DNA of 23,267 nt. It comes from JAKORR01 sp964608495 (GTDB lineage: Bacteria; Armatimonadota; Zipacnadia; Zipacnadales; FEN-943). Positions 7,676 through 15,511 of this stretch are shown here, in pieces; positions within the stretch are counted from its first letter, which is position 1; every line of letters starts with the position of its first letter. A program made the position numbers and the translations under genes. The stretch is from contig CAZSOQ010000066.1 in assembly GCA_964608495.1 (NCBI GenBank), positions 1 to 23,267 on the forward strand, given 5' to 3'. Under the pieces are notes generated by a model. The model saw only the letters and a list, made by a program, of their open reading frames with translations. It had not been told where the DNA came from and ran no database searches.

Positions 7676-8047
7676 TTGACAAGCCTGGCGATAGTCCTAA
7701 GTCTCCTCAGCGGGTGTCAGGGAGCCCAGGAGCTGGACTACCTGGGATGGTTCGGCGCAACGGTGCAGCCCAAGACCCAGCCACTTCCTGGCTACTACTA
7801 CGACCCCAAGACCCCTATCCCGTGGCAGGCGCTTCGGACGACGGTGCCGGTGAGAGTGAAGGTCTTCGACGGCGGGTCCCTCTGCCCGAACCTCACGCGG
7901 CACGAGACCTACCTCTACTCCCCGAGGCCCTTGCCCGGCTACTACATGCTTCCCGGCGCAGGCCGCCGGCTGTACCCGACGCTCCCGATGGGATGGCCCT
8001 ACAGGCCCTTGAGCTCCCTGGGCCCTCAGGCATGGAACCAATGGTGA
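7676..8047 (+). CDS. Small lipoprotein, unknown function, TTG start
   Basis: This 123-residue protein has a lipoprotein signal: a short hydrophobic stretch (SLAIVLSLLSGC) ending in the lipobox LSGC, so the Cys would be lipidated and the protein anchored to a membrane surface. The start is read as TTG 7676 because a near-perfect Shine-Dalgarno, aaggaggt (7661-7668), lies 7 nt upstream; an earlier in-frame ATG at 7592 lies upstream of the promoter and would bury the signal. The mature part has no family I recognise. It is rich in Tyr, Pro and Gly (GYYYDPKTPIP, PLPGYYMLPG, GWPYRP) with short related GYY-containing blocks, suggesting an extended, surface-associated protein. It is followed after 51 bp by another exported protein with an equally strong ribosome site, so the two form an operon. 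Confidence 0.75.
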   Translation: MTSLAIVLSLLSGCQGAQELDYLGWFGATVQPKTQPLPGYYYDPKTPIPWQALRTTVPVRVKVFDGGSLCPNLTRHETYLYSPRPLPGYYMLPGAGRRLYPTLPMGWPYRPLSSLGPQAWNQW

Positions 8048-8098
8048 GGCGAGCAGGGCGGATGGGGTTGACATAAAGCTTAGAAGGAGGTGTGCGAG

Positions 8099-8554
8099 AT
8101 GAACGGCAGATTCACAATCCTCGGTGCAGGCCTGGTTCTCGCGGCCCTCGGGGCCGGACTGGTGGCCCCCATGGCCACCGCGAAGGCCTCTGACGCCGGC
8201 AAGATCCTGGCGGCCATCGCGGCTGGAGCCCTCGTCTACAAGCTCGTTGATGACTACGGCGACAGGCACGACGACCACTACGCCCGCGGCTATCACTACC
8301 GCCCCGACTACTACAGGCCCTCCACCAGCAGCAGCAGGGATCGTCGCATCTACAACAAGGGCTACGATGACGGCTTCGACGACGGCTACACCTATGGCTG
8401 GAAGGACGGCCGGCAGGTCGGCCAGCGCGAGGGATACCGCTACGGCTACGACAGCGGCTACGGCGATGGACGCCAGGACCAGCGGGTCCAGGACCGTTAC
8501 GGCCGCGCCGGTGGTCCCCCGCCAGTAACGGGGAGCCCCTGGGGTCGCCGCTAG
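8099..8554 (+). CDS. Exported Tyr/Asp/Gly-rich repeat protein, unknown function
   Basis: This 151-residue protein has an N-terminal signal sequence (FTILGAGLVLAALGAGLVAP, cleavage probably after ATA or AKA). A second hydrophobic stretch, KILAAIAAGALVYKLVDDYG, could anchor it or form a helix. The rest is hydrophilic, with YDDGFDDG, YTYGWKDG, YRYGYDSG and YGDGRQD blocks: a loose repeat of aromatic-x-Asp-Gly units about eight residues long, and a His/Asp-rich patch before them (DRHDDHYARGYHY). Such Asp/Gly/aromatic repeats may bind metal or pack as a helical or sticky surface protein; this is inference only. ATG 8099 is chosen because aaggaggt (8084-8091) lies 7 nt upstream, whereas the earlier in-frame GTG at 8090 overlaps that site. 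It is co-transcribed with the preceding lipoprotein and ends before a strong terminator. Confidence 0.75.
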   Translation: MNGRFTILGAGLVLAALGAGLVAPMATAKASDAGKILAAIAAGALVYKLVDDYGDRHDDHYARGYHYRPDYYRPSTSSSRDRRIYNKGYDDGFDDGYTYGWKDGRQVGQREGYRYGYDSGYGDGRQDQRVQDRYGRAGGPPPVTGSPWGRR

Positions 8555-8590
8555 CCTCCCACGCGAGGCCCTGCACCCGATAGTTACAGC

Positions 8591-8632
8591 GCAAGGCCGT
8601 GGGGGCGTCCAGCCCCCGCGGCCTCGCTCTTG
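8591..8632. terminator. Strong bidirectional terminator hairpin
   Basis: ggccgtgggggc (8595-8606) pairs with gcccccgcggcc (8612-8623) over 12 positions (one G-U) around the loop gtcca. An A-T pair and, after one mismatch, two further pairs extend it. A short T-rich tail (tcttgt) follows on the + strand. It sits between convergent units, the exported-protein operon and the methyltransferase, and could serve both. Confidence 0.75.
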
Positions 8633-8647
8633 TGCGCGCCCGACGCC

Positions 8648-9457
8648 CTATCGTGGCGTGGGCGCGAACCGGCCGTATTCGATGCTGCTGTGATGGCCGC
8701 GCACGATGCCCTCGGGCACCATGTCTTGCCACAGGGGGCTGTCGCGTCGCTGCTTGACCACCACCCAGCGCCGGGCGACCCGTCTGGCCAGGTCCAGCAC
8801 CTCGCGGGTGAGCGCTCTTGCGTCGGCCAGGGCCCGCAGCGGCACCATGGCGCTCGAAGCCTCCACGGGCCGGTCGAAGAGCGGGTCGAAGTACACCACG
8901 TCGAAGCTGGAGGGCTCAGCGGCGGCCAGGTAGTCCGCGTTGTCGGCGCACACGACCTCGATCCGCGCCATGGCCTGGTTGACCTCCCCGACCCCCGAGT
9001 CGAAGGTCTTGAGCCCCTGCTCGGTCAGCGCGGCCACGACGGGTACTGACTCGACGCCCACGACGCGCCCCTCTTCCCCCACGACGAGGCTCGCGATCGT
9101 GGCGTCCGTGCCGCGGCCGAGGGTGCAGTCCAGCACCCGGTCGCCCACTCGCAGGGACATGGCCGTGACCATGGGATCGCCCATGCCCTTGGCCACGTTC
9201 CTCACGCGACGACGGGCCATGCCGGGGTGGTAGAAGTACTCGACGTCCTCGGCGGGCACGTAGAAGGTGACGCGGTGGGCCTGGATCACCAGCACGCCCC
9301 ACGCGCCGTGGCGCTCGGCCAACTCCTTCAGGCTCCAGCGCCCGCGCTGGACGATGCGGCCCTCGAGCCTGCTGGCCCACCACTCGGCCTCGGGAGGCGT
9401 GGGTCTCTCCCGCGAGCCCGTGATGATGATGCCGGTAGGCACTGGATCGTCGCTCAT
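8648..9457 (-). CDS. Class I SAM-dependent methyltransferase, YpiP/RsmJ-like
   Basis: This is a 269-residue Rossmann-fold methyltransferase. It begins GIIITGSRERPTPPEAEWWASRL and has YFYHPGMARRRVRNVAKG before the SAM fold, both typical of the B. subtilis YpiP-like group and related to DUF548/RsmJ, which methylates a guanine of 16S rRNA in E. coli. SAM-binding motif I is VLDCTLGRGTDA (residues 108-119), the acidic residue after strand 2 is in VVGVES (E136), and the catalytic-region motif IV is DVVYFDPLFDRP (187-198). ATG 9457 gives the family N-terminus; the frame stays open further upstream but that part is Arg/Pro/Gly-rich and not protein-like. It follows cimA by 92 bp and probably shares its transcript. 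RNA as the substrate is inferred from the family; the exact target is unknown. Confidence 0.82.
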   Translation of the reverse strand: MSDDPVPTGIIITGSRERPTPPEAEWWASRLEGRIVQRGRWSLKELAERHGAWGVLVIQAHRVTFYVPAEDVEYFYHPGMARRRVRNVAKGMGDPMVTAMSLRVGDRVLDCTLGRGTDATIASLVVGEEGRVVGVESVPVVAALTEQGLKTFDSGVGEVNQAMARIEVVCADNADYLAAAEPSSFDVVYFDPLFDRPVEASSAMVPLRALADARALTREVLDLARRVARRWVVVKQRRDSPLWQDMVPEGIVRGHHSSIEYGRFAPTPR

Positions 9458-9549
9458 AAGCAGTCCGCCCGCGCCGGGCCAGTGTAGCGGCCGTGGGACG
9501 CGGGCGGCAAGGTCGGCGGGCCTCGGAGCAAGCTGCCCCGGGCCTGGGA

Positions 9550-11181
9550 TCAGCCTTCCAGTAGCGGTTCGCAGCCCCCGTTGCGGCGCAGGCCGTAGAC
9601 TATGCTGTCCACGAGCGCCTGCCACGAGGCCTCGAGCACGTTGTCGTGAGCCCCGACGGTGACCCATTCCTCATGGCCGTCGGTGCAGGTGACGAGCACG
9701 CGCACCTTGGTGGCGGTGCCCCGCCTCGCGTCGAGCACGCGGACCTTGTAGTCCACCAGCTCGATGTCCGCCAGTCGGGGATACAGGCTTCCCAGAGCCT
9801 TGCGCAGCGCACGGTCCAGGGCGTGGACCGGCCCGGTGCCGTCGGCGGCGGTGTGCACTTCCCGGTCGCCCACGCGCACCTTGATCGTCGCCTCGGCGGT
9901 CGGCTCTTCGCCGGTTCGGCGGTCCACGGAGACGCGGTAGCCCAGCAGCTCGAACAGCTCCTCCATCTCGCCCAGTAGCCTGAGAGCCATGAGCTCGAAG
10001 GAGGCCTCGGCCGCCTCGAACTCGTACCCCTCGTCCTCCAGGCGCTTGAGCTCCAGCAGGATCTCGCGCACCTTCGGGTCGCCGCGGTCCAGGCCGGGAC
10101 GCACCTGCTGGAGCTTGTGGAAGATCGTGCTGGTGCCCGAGTAGTCGGAGACGAGGATGCGACGCTCGTTGCCCACGCTCTCCGGCGGCACGTGCTCGAA
10201 GGTGGTCGGGTTCTTGAGCACGGCGTTGACGTGGGCGCCGCCCTTGTGGGCGAAGGCCGACTCGCCCACGTAGGCCGAGCGATGGTCGGGGGGCAGGTTC
10301 GCCAGCTCGCTCACGGCCCGCGAGACGTGCGTCAGCTCCTCGATCGCGCCCTCGGGCAGGCAGGACACGCCCAGCTTCAGGTGCAGGTTCGCGATGACGG
10401 TGCAAAGATCGGCATTGCCCGTCCGCTCGCCGTAGCCGTTCACCGTCCCCTGCACCATCGTGGCGCCCGCGCGCACCGACTCGATCGTGCTCGCCACGGC
10501 CACCCCCGCGTCATTGTGGCAGTGGATCCCCAGCGGCAACCCGAACTCCTCACGCACCCGCAGCATCACCTCGCGAACCCGGTGAGGCATCGTGCCGCCG
10601 TTGGTGTCGCAGGGCACGAGCCAGTCCGCGCCCGCCTCGGCTGCCGCCCGGAGACTGGCGAGGGCATACTCCTCGTCGGCCCCGAAACCGTCGAAGAAGT
10701 GCTCGCCGTCGTAGATCACCTCGAGGCCCTGCGCCTTGAGGAACCGGACCGAGTCGTGGATCATGCGCAGATTCTCGTCCCGCGTCGTGCGCAGCACGTC
10801 CCGCACGTGCAGGTCCCAGCTCTTGCCGAAGATCGTGATCGTCGGCGCGCCGGAACCCACGAGGTACTGCAGGTTCGAGTCGTCCTCGGCGGCGCTTTCC
10901 GCCCGACAGGTGCTCCCGAAGGCGCACAACCGGGCGTTCCGCCACTCGATCTCGCGAGCAGCCTCGAAGAAGCGGCGATCGCGCGGCGCGGTCTCGTTGG
11001 GCCAGCCGCCCTCGATGAACGCCACGCCCCACTGGTCGAGAAGCCGGGCTACCCGTAGCTTGTCCTCGACCGACAGATTCACACCCTCAGCCTGGCAGCC
11101 GTCGCGCAGCGTCGTGTCGTAGACCAGGACGCGGGCCGGCAGCCCACCATCCCCTGCTTTGGTCCTGCCATCCTCACTCAT
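9550..11181 (-). CDS. cimA: (R)-citramalate synthase
   Basis: This 543-residue enzyme condenses acetyl-CoA with pyruvate to citramalate, the threonine-independent entry to isoleucine synthesis. The HMGL-like TIM barrel starts VLVYDTTLRDGCQAEG (divalent-metal Asp in LRDG, D27), continues with FIEGGWPNETAPRDRRFF, a citramalate-synthase signature, and carries the metal-binding HCHNDAGVA and GYGERTGNADL. The C-terminal third, from about residue 410, is the LeuA allosteric/dimer domain. ATG 11181 is chosen because GGAGGT lies 7 nt upstream (11189-11194); the frame runs on to 11265 but that extension overlaps the T-box terminator. A leader RNA with an isoleucine specifier precedes it. That supports citramalate synthase over the close relative 2-isopropylmalate synthase and indicates control by uncharged tRNA-Ile. 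Confidence 0.93.
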   Translation of the reverse strand: MSEDGRTKAGDGGLPARVLVYDTTLRDGCQAEGVNLSVEDKLRVARLLDQWGVAFIEGGWPNETAPRDRRFFEAAREIEWRNARLCAFGSTCRAESAAEDDSNLQYLVGSGAPTITIFGKSWDLHVRDVLRTTRDENLRMIHDSVRFLKAQGLEVIYDGEHFFDGFGADEEYALASLRAAAEAGADWLVPCDTNGGTMPHRVREVMLRVREEFGLPLGIHCHNDAGVAVASTIESVRAGATMVQGTVNGYGERTGNADLCTVIANLHLKLGVSCLPEGAIEELTHVSRAVSELANLPPDHRSAYVGESAFAHKGGAHVNAVLKNPTTFEHVPPESVGNERRILVSDYSGTSTIFHKLQQVRPGLDRGDPKVREILLELKRLEDEGYEFEAAEASFELMALRLLGEMEELFELLGYRVSVDRRTGEEPTAEATIKVRVGDREVHTAADGTGPVHALDRALRKALGSLYPRLADIELVDYKVRVLDARRGTATKVRVLVTCTDGHEEWVTVGAHDNVLEASWQALVDSIVYGLRRNGGCEPLLEG

Positions 11182-11220
11182 CGTTGCGACCTCCGTGTGG
11201 CCAGGCACGGGCGATCCCCG

Positions 11221-11253
11221 AAAAGCAAAGACCCGCCTCATCCAGAGACGGGT
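11221..11253 (-). terminator. T-box intrinsic terminator before cimA
   Basis: Read on the minus strand, ACCCGTCTC and GAGGCGGGT (11231-11253) form a 9-bp stem with one G-U pair and the loop TGGAT, followed by CTTTGCTTTT (11221-11230). Its 5' arm shares CTCTGG with the antiterminator, the expected switch. It stops transcription when tRNA-Ile is charged. Confidence 0.88.
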
Positions 11254-11548
11254 TGCCTGTGGCACCGTGGTACCACTCTGGTTGACACTGGGACCGAGGA
11301 GCCGACGCAGCCCCGATGCAGTGTCCTCTCTGACCGGTACGGGCGCCCCTGACGGGCACCGATACCAACCCGCTTTTAACGGTGCGGGGTCCGGCGCAGT
11401 CTACTCGGGGCCTGGCCCCTTTGGGTGCGCAGCTCTGGGGTGATCTTCGACAGCGGCCTCTCCCGCCGGGCTTGCACCATCCCCGGCTCGCTACTGGGGT
11501 TTGCCGCTCCTACTCGTCCCCATCGTCGCCTTTGCCGGCCAAGTTGTG
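11221..11548 (-). ncRNA. T-box riboswitch, isoleucine (AUC specifier)
   Basis: This leader of cimA senses uncharged tRNA. Stem I has base pairing TGGGG/CCCCA (11518-11522 with 11436-11440), then the specifier loop, then AGCGGC/GCCGCT (11503-11508 with 11452-11457), and a distal stem GCCGGG/CCCGGC closing a GATGGTGCAAG loop. The 3' side of the specifier loop reads GTCGAAGATCA, with the codon ATC at 11442-11444 followed by A, so it pairs with an isoleucine anticodon. Stem III is GACACTG/CAGTGTC (11319-11325 with 11284-11290). The T-box sequence AGAGTGGTACCACGG is at 11265-11279; its TGGT fits an NCCA end with discriminator A, as in tRNA-Ile. CCAGAG/CTCTGG forms the antiterminator, competing with the terminator. 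Confidence 0.92.
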
Positions 11549-11554
11549 ACACCA

Positions 11555-11582
11555 AGTATAGCAGATATCGGCCGCAAGGCAA
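11555..11582 (-). promoter_or_regulatory. Promoter of the T-box/cimA transcript
   Basis: On the minus strand, TTGCCT (11577-11582) and TATACT (11555-11560) are separated by 16 bp. The -10 matches five of six consensus bases and the -35 four of six. The predicted start, near 11548, is about 26 nt before the base of stem I, a normal T-box layout. Confidence 0.6.
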
Positions 11583-11617
11583 TGCTCTACAGCCACTTTC
11601 CCGTCCGACCGGCGCGC

Positions 11618-12460
11618 TCACTGCATAGGCGGCAGGCCGCACAGCGCCGCCACGCGCCACCCGTCCTCCCCCTTGTACAGGTGCATCCACACTTCCATGG
11701 GAATCTGCTGGAAGTCGGCGACGCCGAACTTCCACTCGTACCGGGCCGACGCCAGCAGCGGCGTGGCCCAGCCCTCCGGCCCCTTCACGACGTCCACCGC
11801 GAGGGGCCCGGGGATCTGGCCGCCGCCCAGCATCATCTGCACCTCGGCCGGCTCGGAGAAGACGTAGAACCCGTAGTCAGGACCCACCACGGCGAGGGCG
11901 AAGGCGTCCGGCGCCAGGGCACTGAGCATCTGGTCCGTCTGGCCCTGCACGAGGGTCTGGCGCCACTGCTCCATGGCGGCGCCGATCTCAGCCTTCAGGC
12001 CCGCAAGCTGGTCGGCGTCCTGAGGCTCGGGCGGCAGCACGACAGCCATGAGCCAGCGGAAGGTCCCTCCGACATAGACACACAGGCCGTCCAGGCCGAA
12101 TTCCTTGTCCCCATCCTCGATCTTCGCCGTCACCTGCCCGGCATACATCCGGTCGGTGACCTCCATGTCCTTGAGCTTGGCCTCGCCCGACAGCAGGGGC
12201 TCCTCGGCCCAGGTCTCGGCGTTGGCCAGCTTCTTGTGGTTGGTGCGGACGAAGGATGTGTCCGTGCCGGCAAGGAAGCTACTGGCCTGAGTCGAGAGCG
12301 TCTGTGCCAGCGGCGCCGCGGCCGTCTGCTGCAGAGCGGCGACGGTGTCCTGGCACAGCTTGGTGGCCGCTTCGGTCAGGTCTGCCGCTCGCGCCATCGG
12401 CATCGCGGTCACTGCGACGACCAAGCACAACACTAGGGTGATAGGAATCGTGAAGCGCAT
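11618..12460 (-). CDS. Exported protein of unknown function, possible tandem NTF2-like domains
   Basis: This 280-residue protein has a clear signal peptide (MRFTIPITLVLCLVVAVTAMPMARA, cleavage before ADL). I do not recognise the family. The mature part appears to hold two similar halves. Each begins with a helix rich in Ala, Gln and Leu (residues about 27-70 and 152-185) and continues into beta-rich sequence with a late aromatic strand (TFRWLMAVVLPP and GWRVAALCGLPP). This would suit two NTF2/SnoaL-like cone folds, but the resemblance is by pattern only. ATG 12460 has a strong ribosome site, taggaggt (12468-12475), 7 nt upstream. Its start codon overlaps that of the divergent large hydrolase. 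It lies upstream of the T-box promoter and is probably its own unit. Confidence 0.75.
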   Translation of the reverse strand: MRFTIPITLVLCLVVAVTAMPMARAADLTEAATKLCQDTVAALQQTAAAPLAQTLSTQASSFLAGTDTSFVRTNHKKLANAETWAEEPLLSGEAKLKDMEVTDRMYAGQVTAKIEDGDKEFGLDGLCVYVGGTFRWLMAVVLPPEPQDADQLAGLKAEIGAAMEQWRQTLVQGQTDQMLSALAPDAFALAVVGPDYGFYVFSEPAEVQMMLGGGQIPGPLAVDVVKGPEGWATPLLASARYEWKFGVADFQQIPMEVWMHLYKGEDGWRVAALCGLPPMQ

Positions 12461-15452
12461 GCCCTTGACCTCCTACGCGTCCTGGGCCCGGGTTACCCTC
12501 TGCCTGGTAGTAACATTCGCCGCGAACTGCGGGTTCCTTCCCTCCCTGGCATGGGCGCAAGAGCCCCAGATCGTGGTGGACGACCGCGGCGCAATCAGGT
12601 CGCTGAGCTGGCAGGGAAGTCCCGAGGCCAGCGGCCTGTTCCTGCTCGTGCCGAGCCAGGGCTGGAAGGGTCATCTCTTCTCTCAGGAGAGTTGGCAGCC
12701 CGACAGCGTGGACCGGTCCGCGGACGGCCGTCGCTGGACCATCAAGGGCCGCGCCGAGTGGGAAGGCGGCGGCCTGGAGGTCGAGGAGACCATCGAGCTG
12801 CTGGAAGCTCGGGTCCGTGTCGTCTATCGCTGCCGGTCCCTGGGGACGGCCGCGTCGGAGGGCGCCCGCCTGATGTTCCGCGGCCCCACGTCCGTCCTCG
12901 CGGGCAAGGGGGCCTTCGTGGCGGCCCGCGGCGGCCTGGCCCTGGCCCGACCCCTGCCCGAAGAGCTTCCGTCGCCCTACCATCTCTGGGGCGGCGGCCT
13001 CTGTGACTGGTTCGGCTGGCGGCTGGGCGACAGCCTGCTCGTCGCTCGACCCCAGGGAGACTGGCTCGACGCCATCGCACTGCAGGACGACCGCCAGTTC
13101 AACCTGCCCCAGTTCGAGGCGCAGCTAAGGGTCAAGGACACCGCCAGACTCAGCGAGGGGCACGAGTTCGGCTGCGAGTTGATCCTCGAGCCGACGACGC
13201 TGGCCGCGCTCCAGCAGGAGGGAGTGGTTGTGACAGAGGCCGAGAATCGGTGGGACACGGCGAGAGTGGACCTGGGCTCGCGGGGCGAGGCGGCCCTCGG
13301 GCAGGTGACGTGGTCCGCCGGCGAGGGTCCTCGCTGGCGCCCCGTCGAGCTGCGCTTCGATGTCTCCGGCACGTGGGACAATCCCTTCGACCCCGACGAG
13401 GTGGAGGTCTACGGCGTCATCAGGCGCGAAGGCGGCGGGGAGATCCGCCAGCCCGCCTTCGCATGCCAGGACTACAAGCCCCTGACCTCAGGCGGCGACG
13501 TGCTGCTGCCCGAGGGCGAGCTGCACTGGCGGCTGAGGTGGACGCCGATGGAGGAAGGCACCTACCGGGTCAGACTGGTCGCGGGCATCGGGGGCGAGGA
13601 GGTGTCCGTGGACGCCGGCTCCTACACCTGCAGAGGCAGCGAGGGACGGGGCTTCGTGCGGCGCAGCCCGGACACGCCCTACTACCTGCGCTTCGACGAC
13701 GGCAGCCCCTACTTCGCCGTGGGGGAGAACATCTGCTGGGACGGCGACGACCTGCTGACCCAGTACGAGCGCTGGTTCTCGCGGCTTGGCGCGGCGGGCG
13801 GCAACTACTGCCGCATCTGGCTGGTGCGGTGGAACATGGCTGTGGAGTGGTCGAACCAGGACCCGAGTCGGCGGGGCTGCTACTACGGCCTGGGCCGCTA
13901 CAGCCTGGACAACGCCTGGCGGCTGGACCGCGTCCTGCAGCTTGCGGCCGAGAACGGCATCTACGTGATGCTGTGTCTGGGCTACCACGGCGAGCTGATG
14001 GACACGGAGGATTACTTCAAGTCCGACTGCTGGCGCGACAACCCGTACAACGAGGCGCTGGGGGGGCCTTGCGCGGCGCCCGCGGCGTTCTGGACGAACG
14101 AGCAGGCGCGGGAGCTGTACAAGAAGCGCCTGCGCTACTACCTGGCGCGCTGGGGCGCGTACCCGAACGTGCTGAGCTGGGAGTTCTGGAACGAGGTGTG
14201 GGCGCCCGCGCCCTGGGTGCAGGAGATGGCGGCTTACCTGGGCGAGCAGGACGTGCACCACCATCTGCGCACCACGACCTACGGCAGGGACGACACCTGG
14301 ACGCTGCCCGAGATGGACTATTCCCAGGCCCACCACTACGGCTCGGACGAGAACCTGCGCGACTCGGCGCCCGTCATCACCGACACGTCCTGGCAGTTCA
14401 CGCAGAAGTACGGCAAGCCCTTCATGATGGGTGAGTTCGGCATTGACTGGAAGCACAGCGACACCACCCACGATCCCCAGGGCCTCGGCACCAATCTGCA
14501 CAACGGCCTTTGGGCCGCCGTCGCCTCCCGCAGCTTCGGCACGGCGGCGCTGTGGTACTGGGACGGCTACGTGGACCCGCTGAACCTGTACGGGCGGTTC
14601 ACGTCGGTCGCGCGCTTCGCCCGCGAGGTGGACTGGACCCGCTTCGCCCCCACGAGCGCCCAGGTCGAGCCGATCCGCGCCCTGGAGCCGCCGCCCCGGG
14701 CCTTCGTGGACCTGGAGTACACCCTCGACCCGCGCTGGGCCAAGCAGCCCGACGGCGAGGTGGCCGTCAGCCACGACGGCAAGGCCACACCGGCCGCGCC
14801 GAGCCAGTTCCTCTTCTCGCCGGGCAAGCCCGATCTCTGCTCGCCCCTGCGATTGCGCCTGGACATGCCGGAGGGCGCAGCGGTGACGCTCAGGGTCGAG
14901 CGCGTCTCGGCATCGGCGGTGCTCGTGGTCAAGCTCGACGGCGAGGAGGTGGCGCGGCGGGAGTACAAGTGCGGCCCGCCCGACGAGGGCCCGTACCGCG
15001 ACGCCCAGTACTTCGAGGAGTGGAAGCTGTGGCAGTGCACCTTCGACGACGAGGTGGCCGTGGAAATCCCCGCCGGCAGCCACCTGCTGGAGCTGACCAA
15101 CGAGGCCGGCGACTGGATGACCCTTCCGCGCATCACGCTGGGCGGCTACCGCGACGCCACGGTGGCGCCCATGGACGTCTCGATCCTGACCGACGGCACG
15201 CTGGCCGTCGGGTGGGTCCACGACCAGGCGAGCAACTGGCAGAACGACCGCGACCAGATCCCGCCGGAGGACCAGGGGCCCCTGCGGCTAATCTTCCGCG
15301 GGCTGAGGGACGGCCGCTACCAGGTGAGGTGGTACGACACCTGGCAGAGCGAGTTCGCAGACCCCCGGGCCTTCGAGGTCGCCGACGGCCGCGCAGAGCT
15401 TCTCACCCCGGTGTTCAAGCGCGATATCGCGCTTATCGTCAAGCCCCGCTGA
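12459..15452 (+). CDS. Large secreted glycoside hydrolase, DUF5060 and GH5-like barrel
   Basis: This exported multidomain protein has 997 residues. The signal peptide is in the first 34 residues (hydrophobic VTLCLVVTFAANCGFL, cleavage near LAWA-QE). Residues about 35-290 are a beta-rich domain with no recognised family. Residues about 296-394 resemble DUF5060, a beta-sandwich found before GH5-like barrels (FDVSGTWDNPFDPDEVEVYG). The TIM barrel, about 408-727, carries the acid/base Glu in LSWEFWNEVW (E579) and the nucleophile in FMMGEFGID (E659). A jelly-roll-like domain (about 780-905) and a small Ig-like end (YQVRWYDTWQ, 906-997) follow. ATG 12459 keeps a good signal peptide; GTG 12450 (adding MKR) is an alternative with a slightly better ribosome context. 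Substrate is unknown. A Gfo/Idh/MocA gene follows after 59 bp. Confidence 0.82.
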   Translation: MPLTSYASWARVTLCLVVTFAANCGFLPSLAWAQEPQIVVDDRGAIRSLSWQGSPEASGLFLLVPSQGWKGHLFSQESWQPDSVDRSADGRRWTIKGRAEWEGGGLEVEETIELLEARVRVVYRCRSLGTAASEGARLMFRGPTSVLAGKGAFVAARGGLALARPLPEELPSPYHLWGGGLCDWFGWRLGDSLLVARPQGDWLDAIALQDDRQFNLPQFEAQLRVKDTARLSEGHEFGCELILEPTTLAALQQEGVVVTEAENRWDTARVDLGSRGEAALGQVTWSAGEGPRWRPVELRFDVSGTWDNPFDPDEVEVYGVIRREGGGEIRQPAFACQDYKPLTSGGDVLLPEGELHWRLRWTPMEEGTYRVRLVAGIGGEEVSVDAGSYTCRGSEGRGFVRRSPDTPYYLRFDDGSPYFAVGENICWDGDDLLTQYERWFSRLGAAGGNYCRIWLVRWNMAVEWSNQDPSRRGCYYGLGRYSLDNAWRLDRVLQLAAENGIYVMLCLGYHGELMDTEDYFKSDCWRDNPYNEALGGPCAAPAAFWTNEQARELYKKRLRYYLARWGAYPNVLSWEFWNEVWAPAPWVQEMAAYLGEQDVHHHLRTTTYGRDDTWTLPEMDYSQAHHYGSDENLRDSAPVITDTSWQFTQKYGKPFMMGEFGIDWKHSDTTHDPQGLGTNLHNGLWAAVASRSFGTAALWYWDGYVDPLNLYGRFTSVARFAREVDWTRFAPTSAQVEPIRALEPPPRAFVDLEYTLDPRWAKQPDGEVAVSHDGKATPAAPSQFLFSPGKPDLCSPLRLRLDMPEGAAVTLRVERVSASAVLVVKLDGEEVARREYKCGPPDEGPYRDAQYFEEWKLWQCTFDDEVAVEIPAGSHLLELTNEAGDWMTLPRITLGGYRDATVAPMDVSILTDGTLAVGWVHDQASNWQNDRDQIPPEDQGPLRLIFRGLRDGRYQVRWYDTWQSEFADPRAFEVADGRAELLTPVFKRDIALIVKPR

Positions 15453-15511
15453 CGGAGGGCCCTGGCGGCGAGTGGACCGCGGCCGGCAAGCGGGACTCAG
15501 GAGGACTAGTG

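Noticed and set aside
8069..8097. TTGACA at 8069-8074 as a second promoter for the YDG-repeat gene
   Set aside because: It lies only 30 bp before the start codon, and the ribosome site occupies the place of a -10; no usable -10 is seen.
10117..11058. A 313-codon + strand frame opposite cimA
   Set aside because: Antisense shadow of a strongly conserved enzyme.
13488..15221. A 577-codon frame antisense to the large hydrolase
   Set aside because: Low-complexity Val/Gly/Ala/Arg/His-rich translation, no start signal, wholly inside a gene with conserved catalytic motifs.
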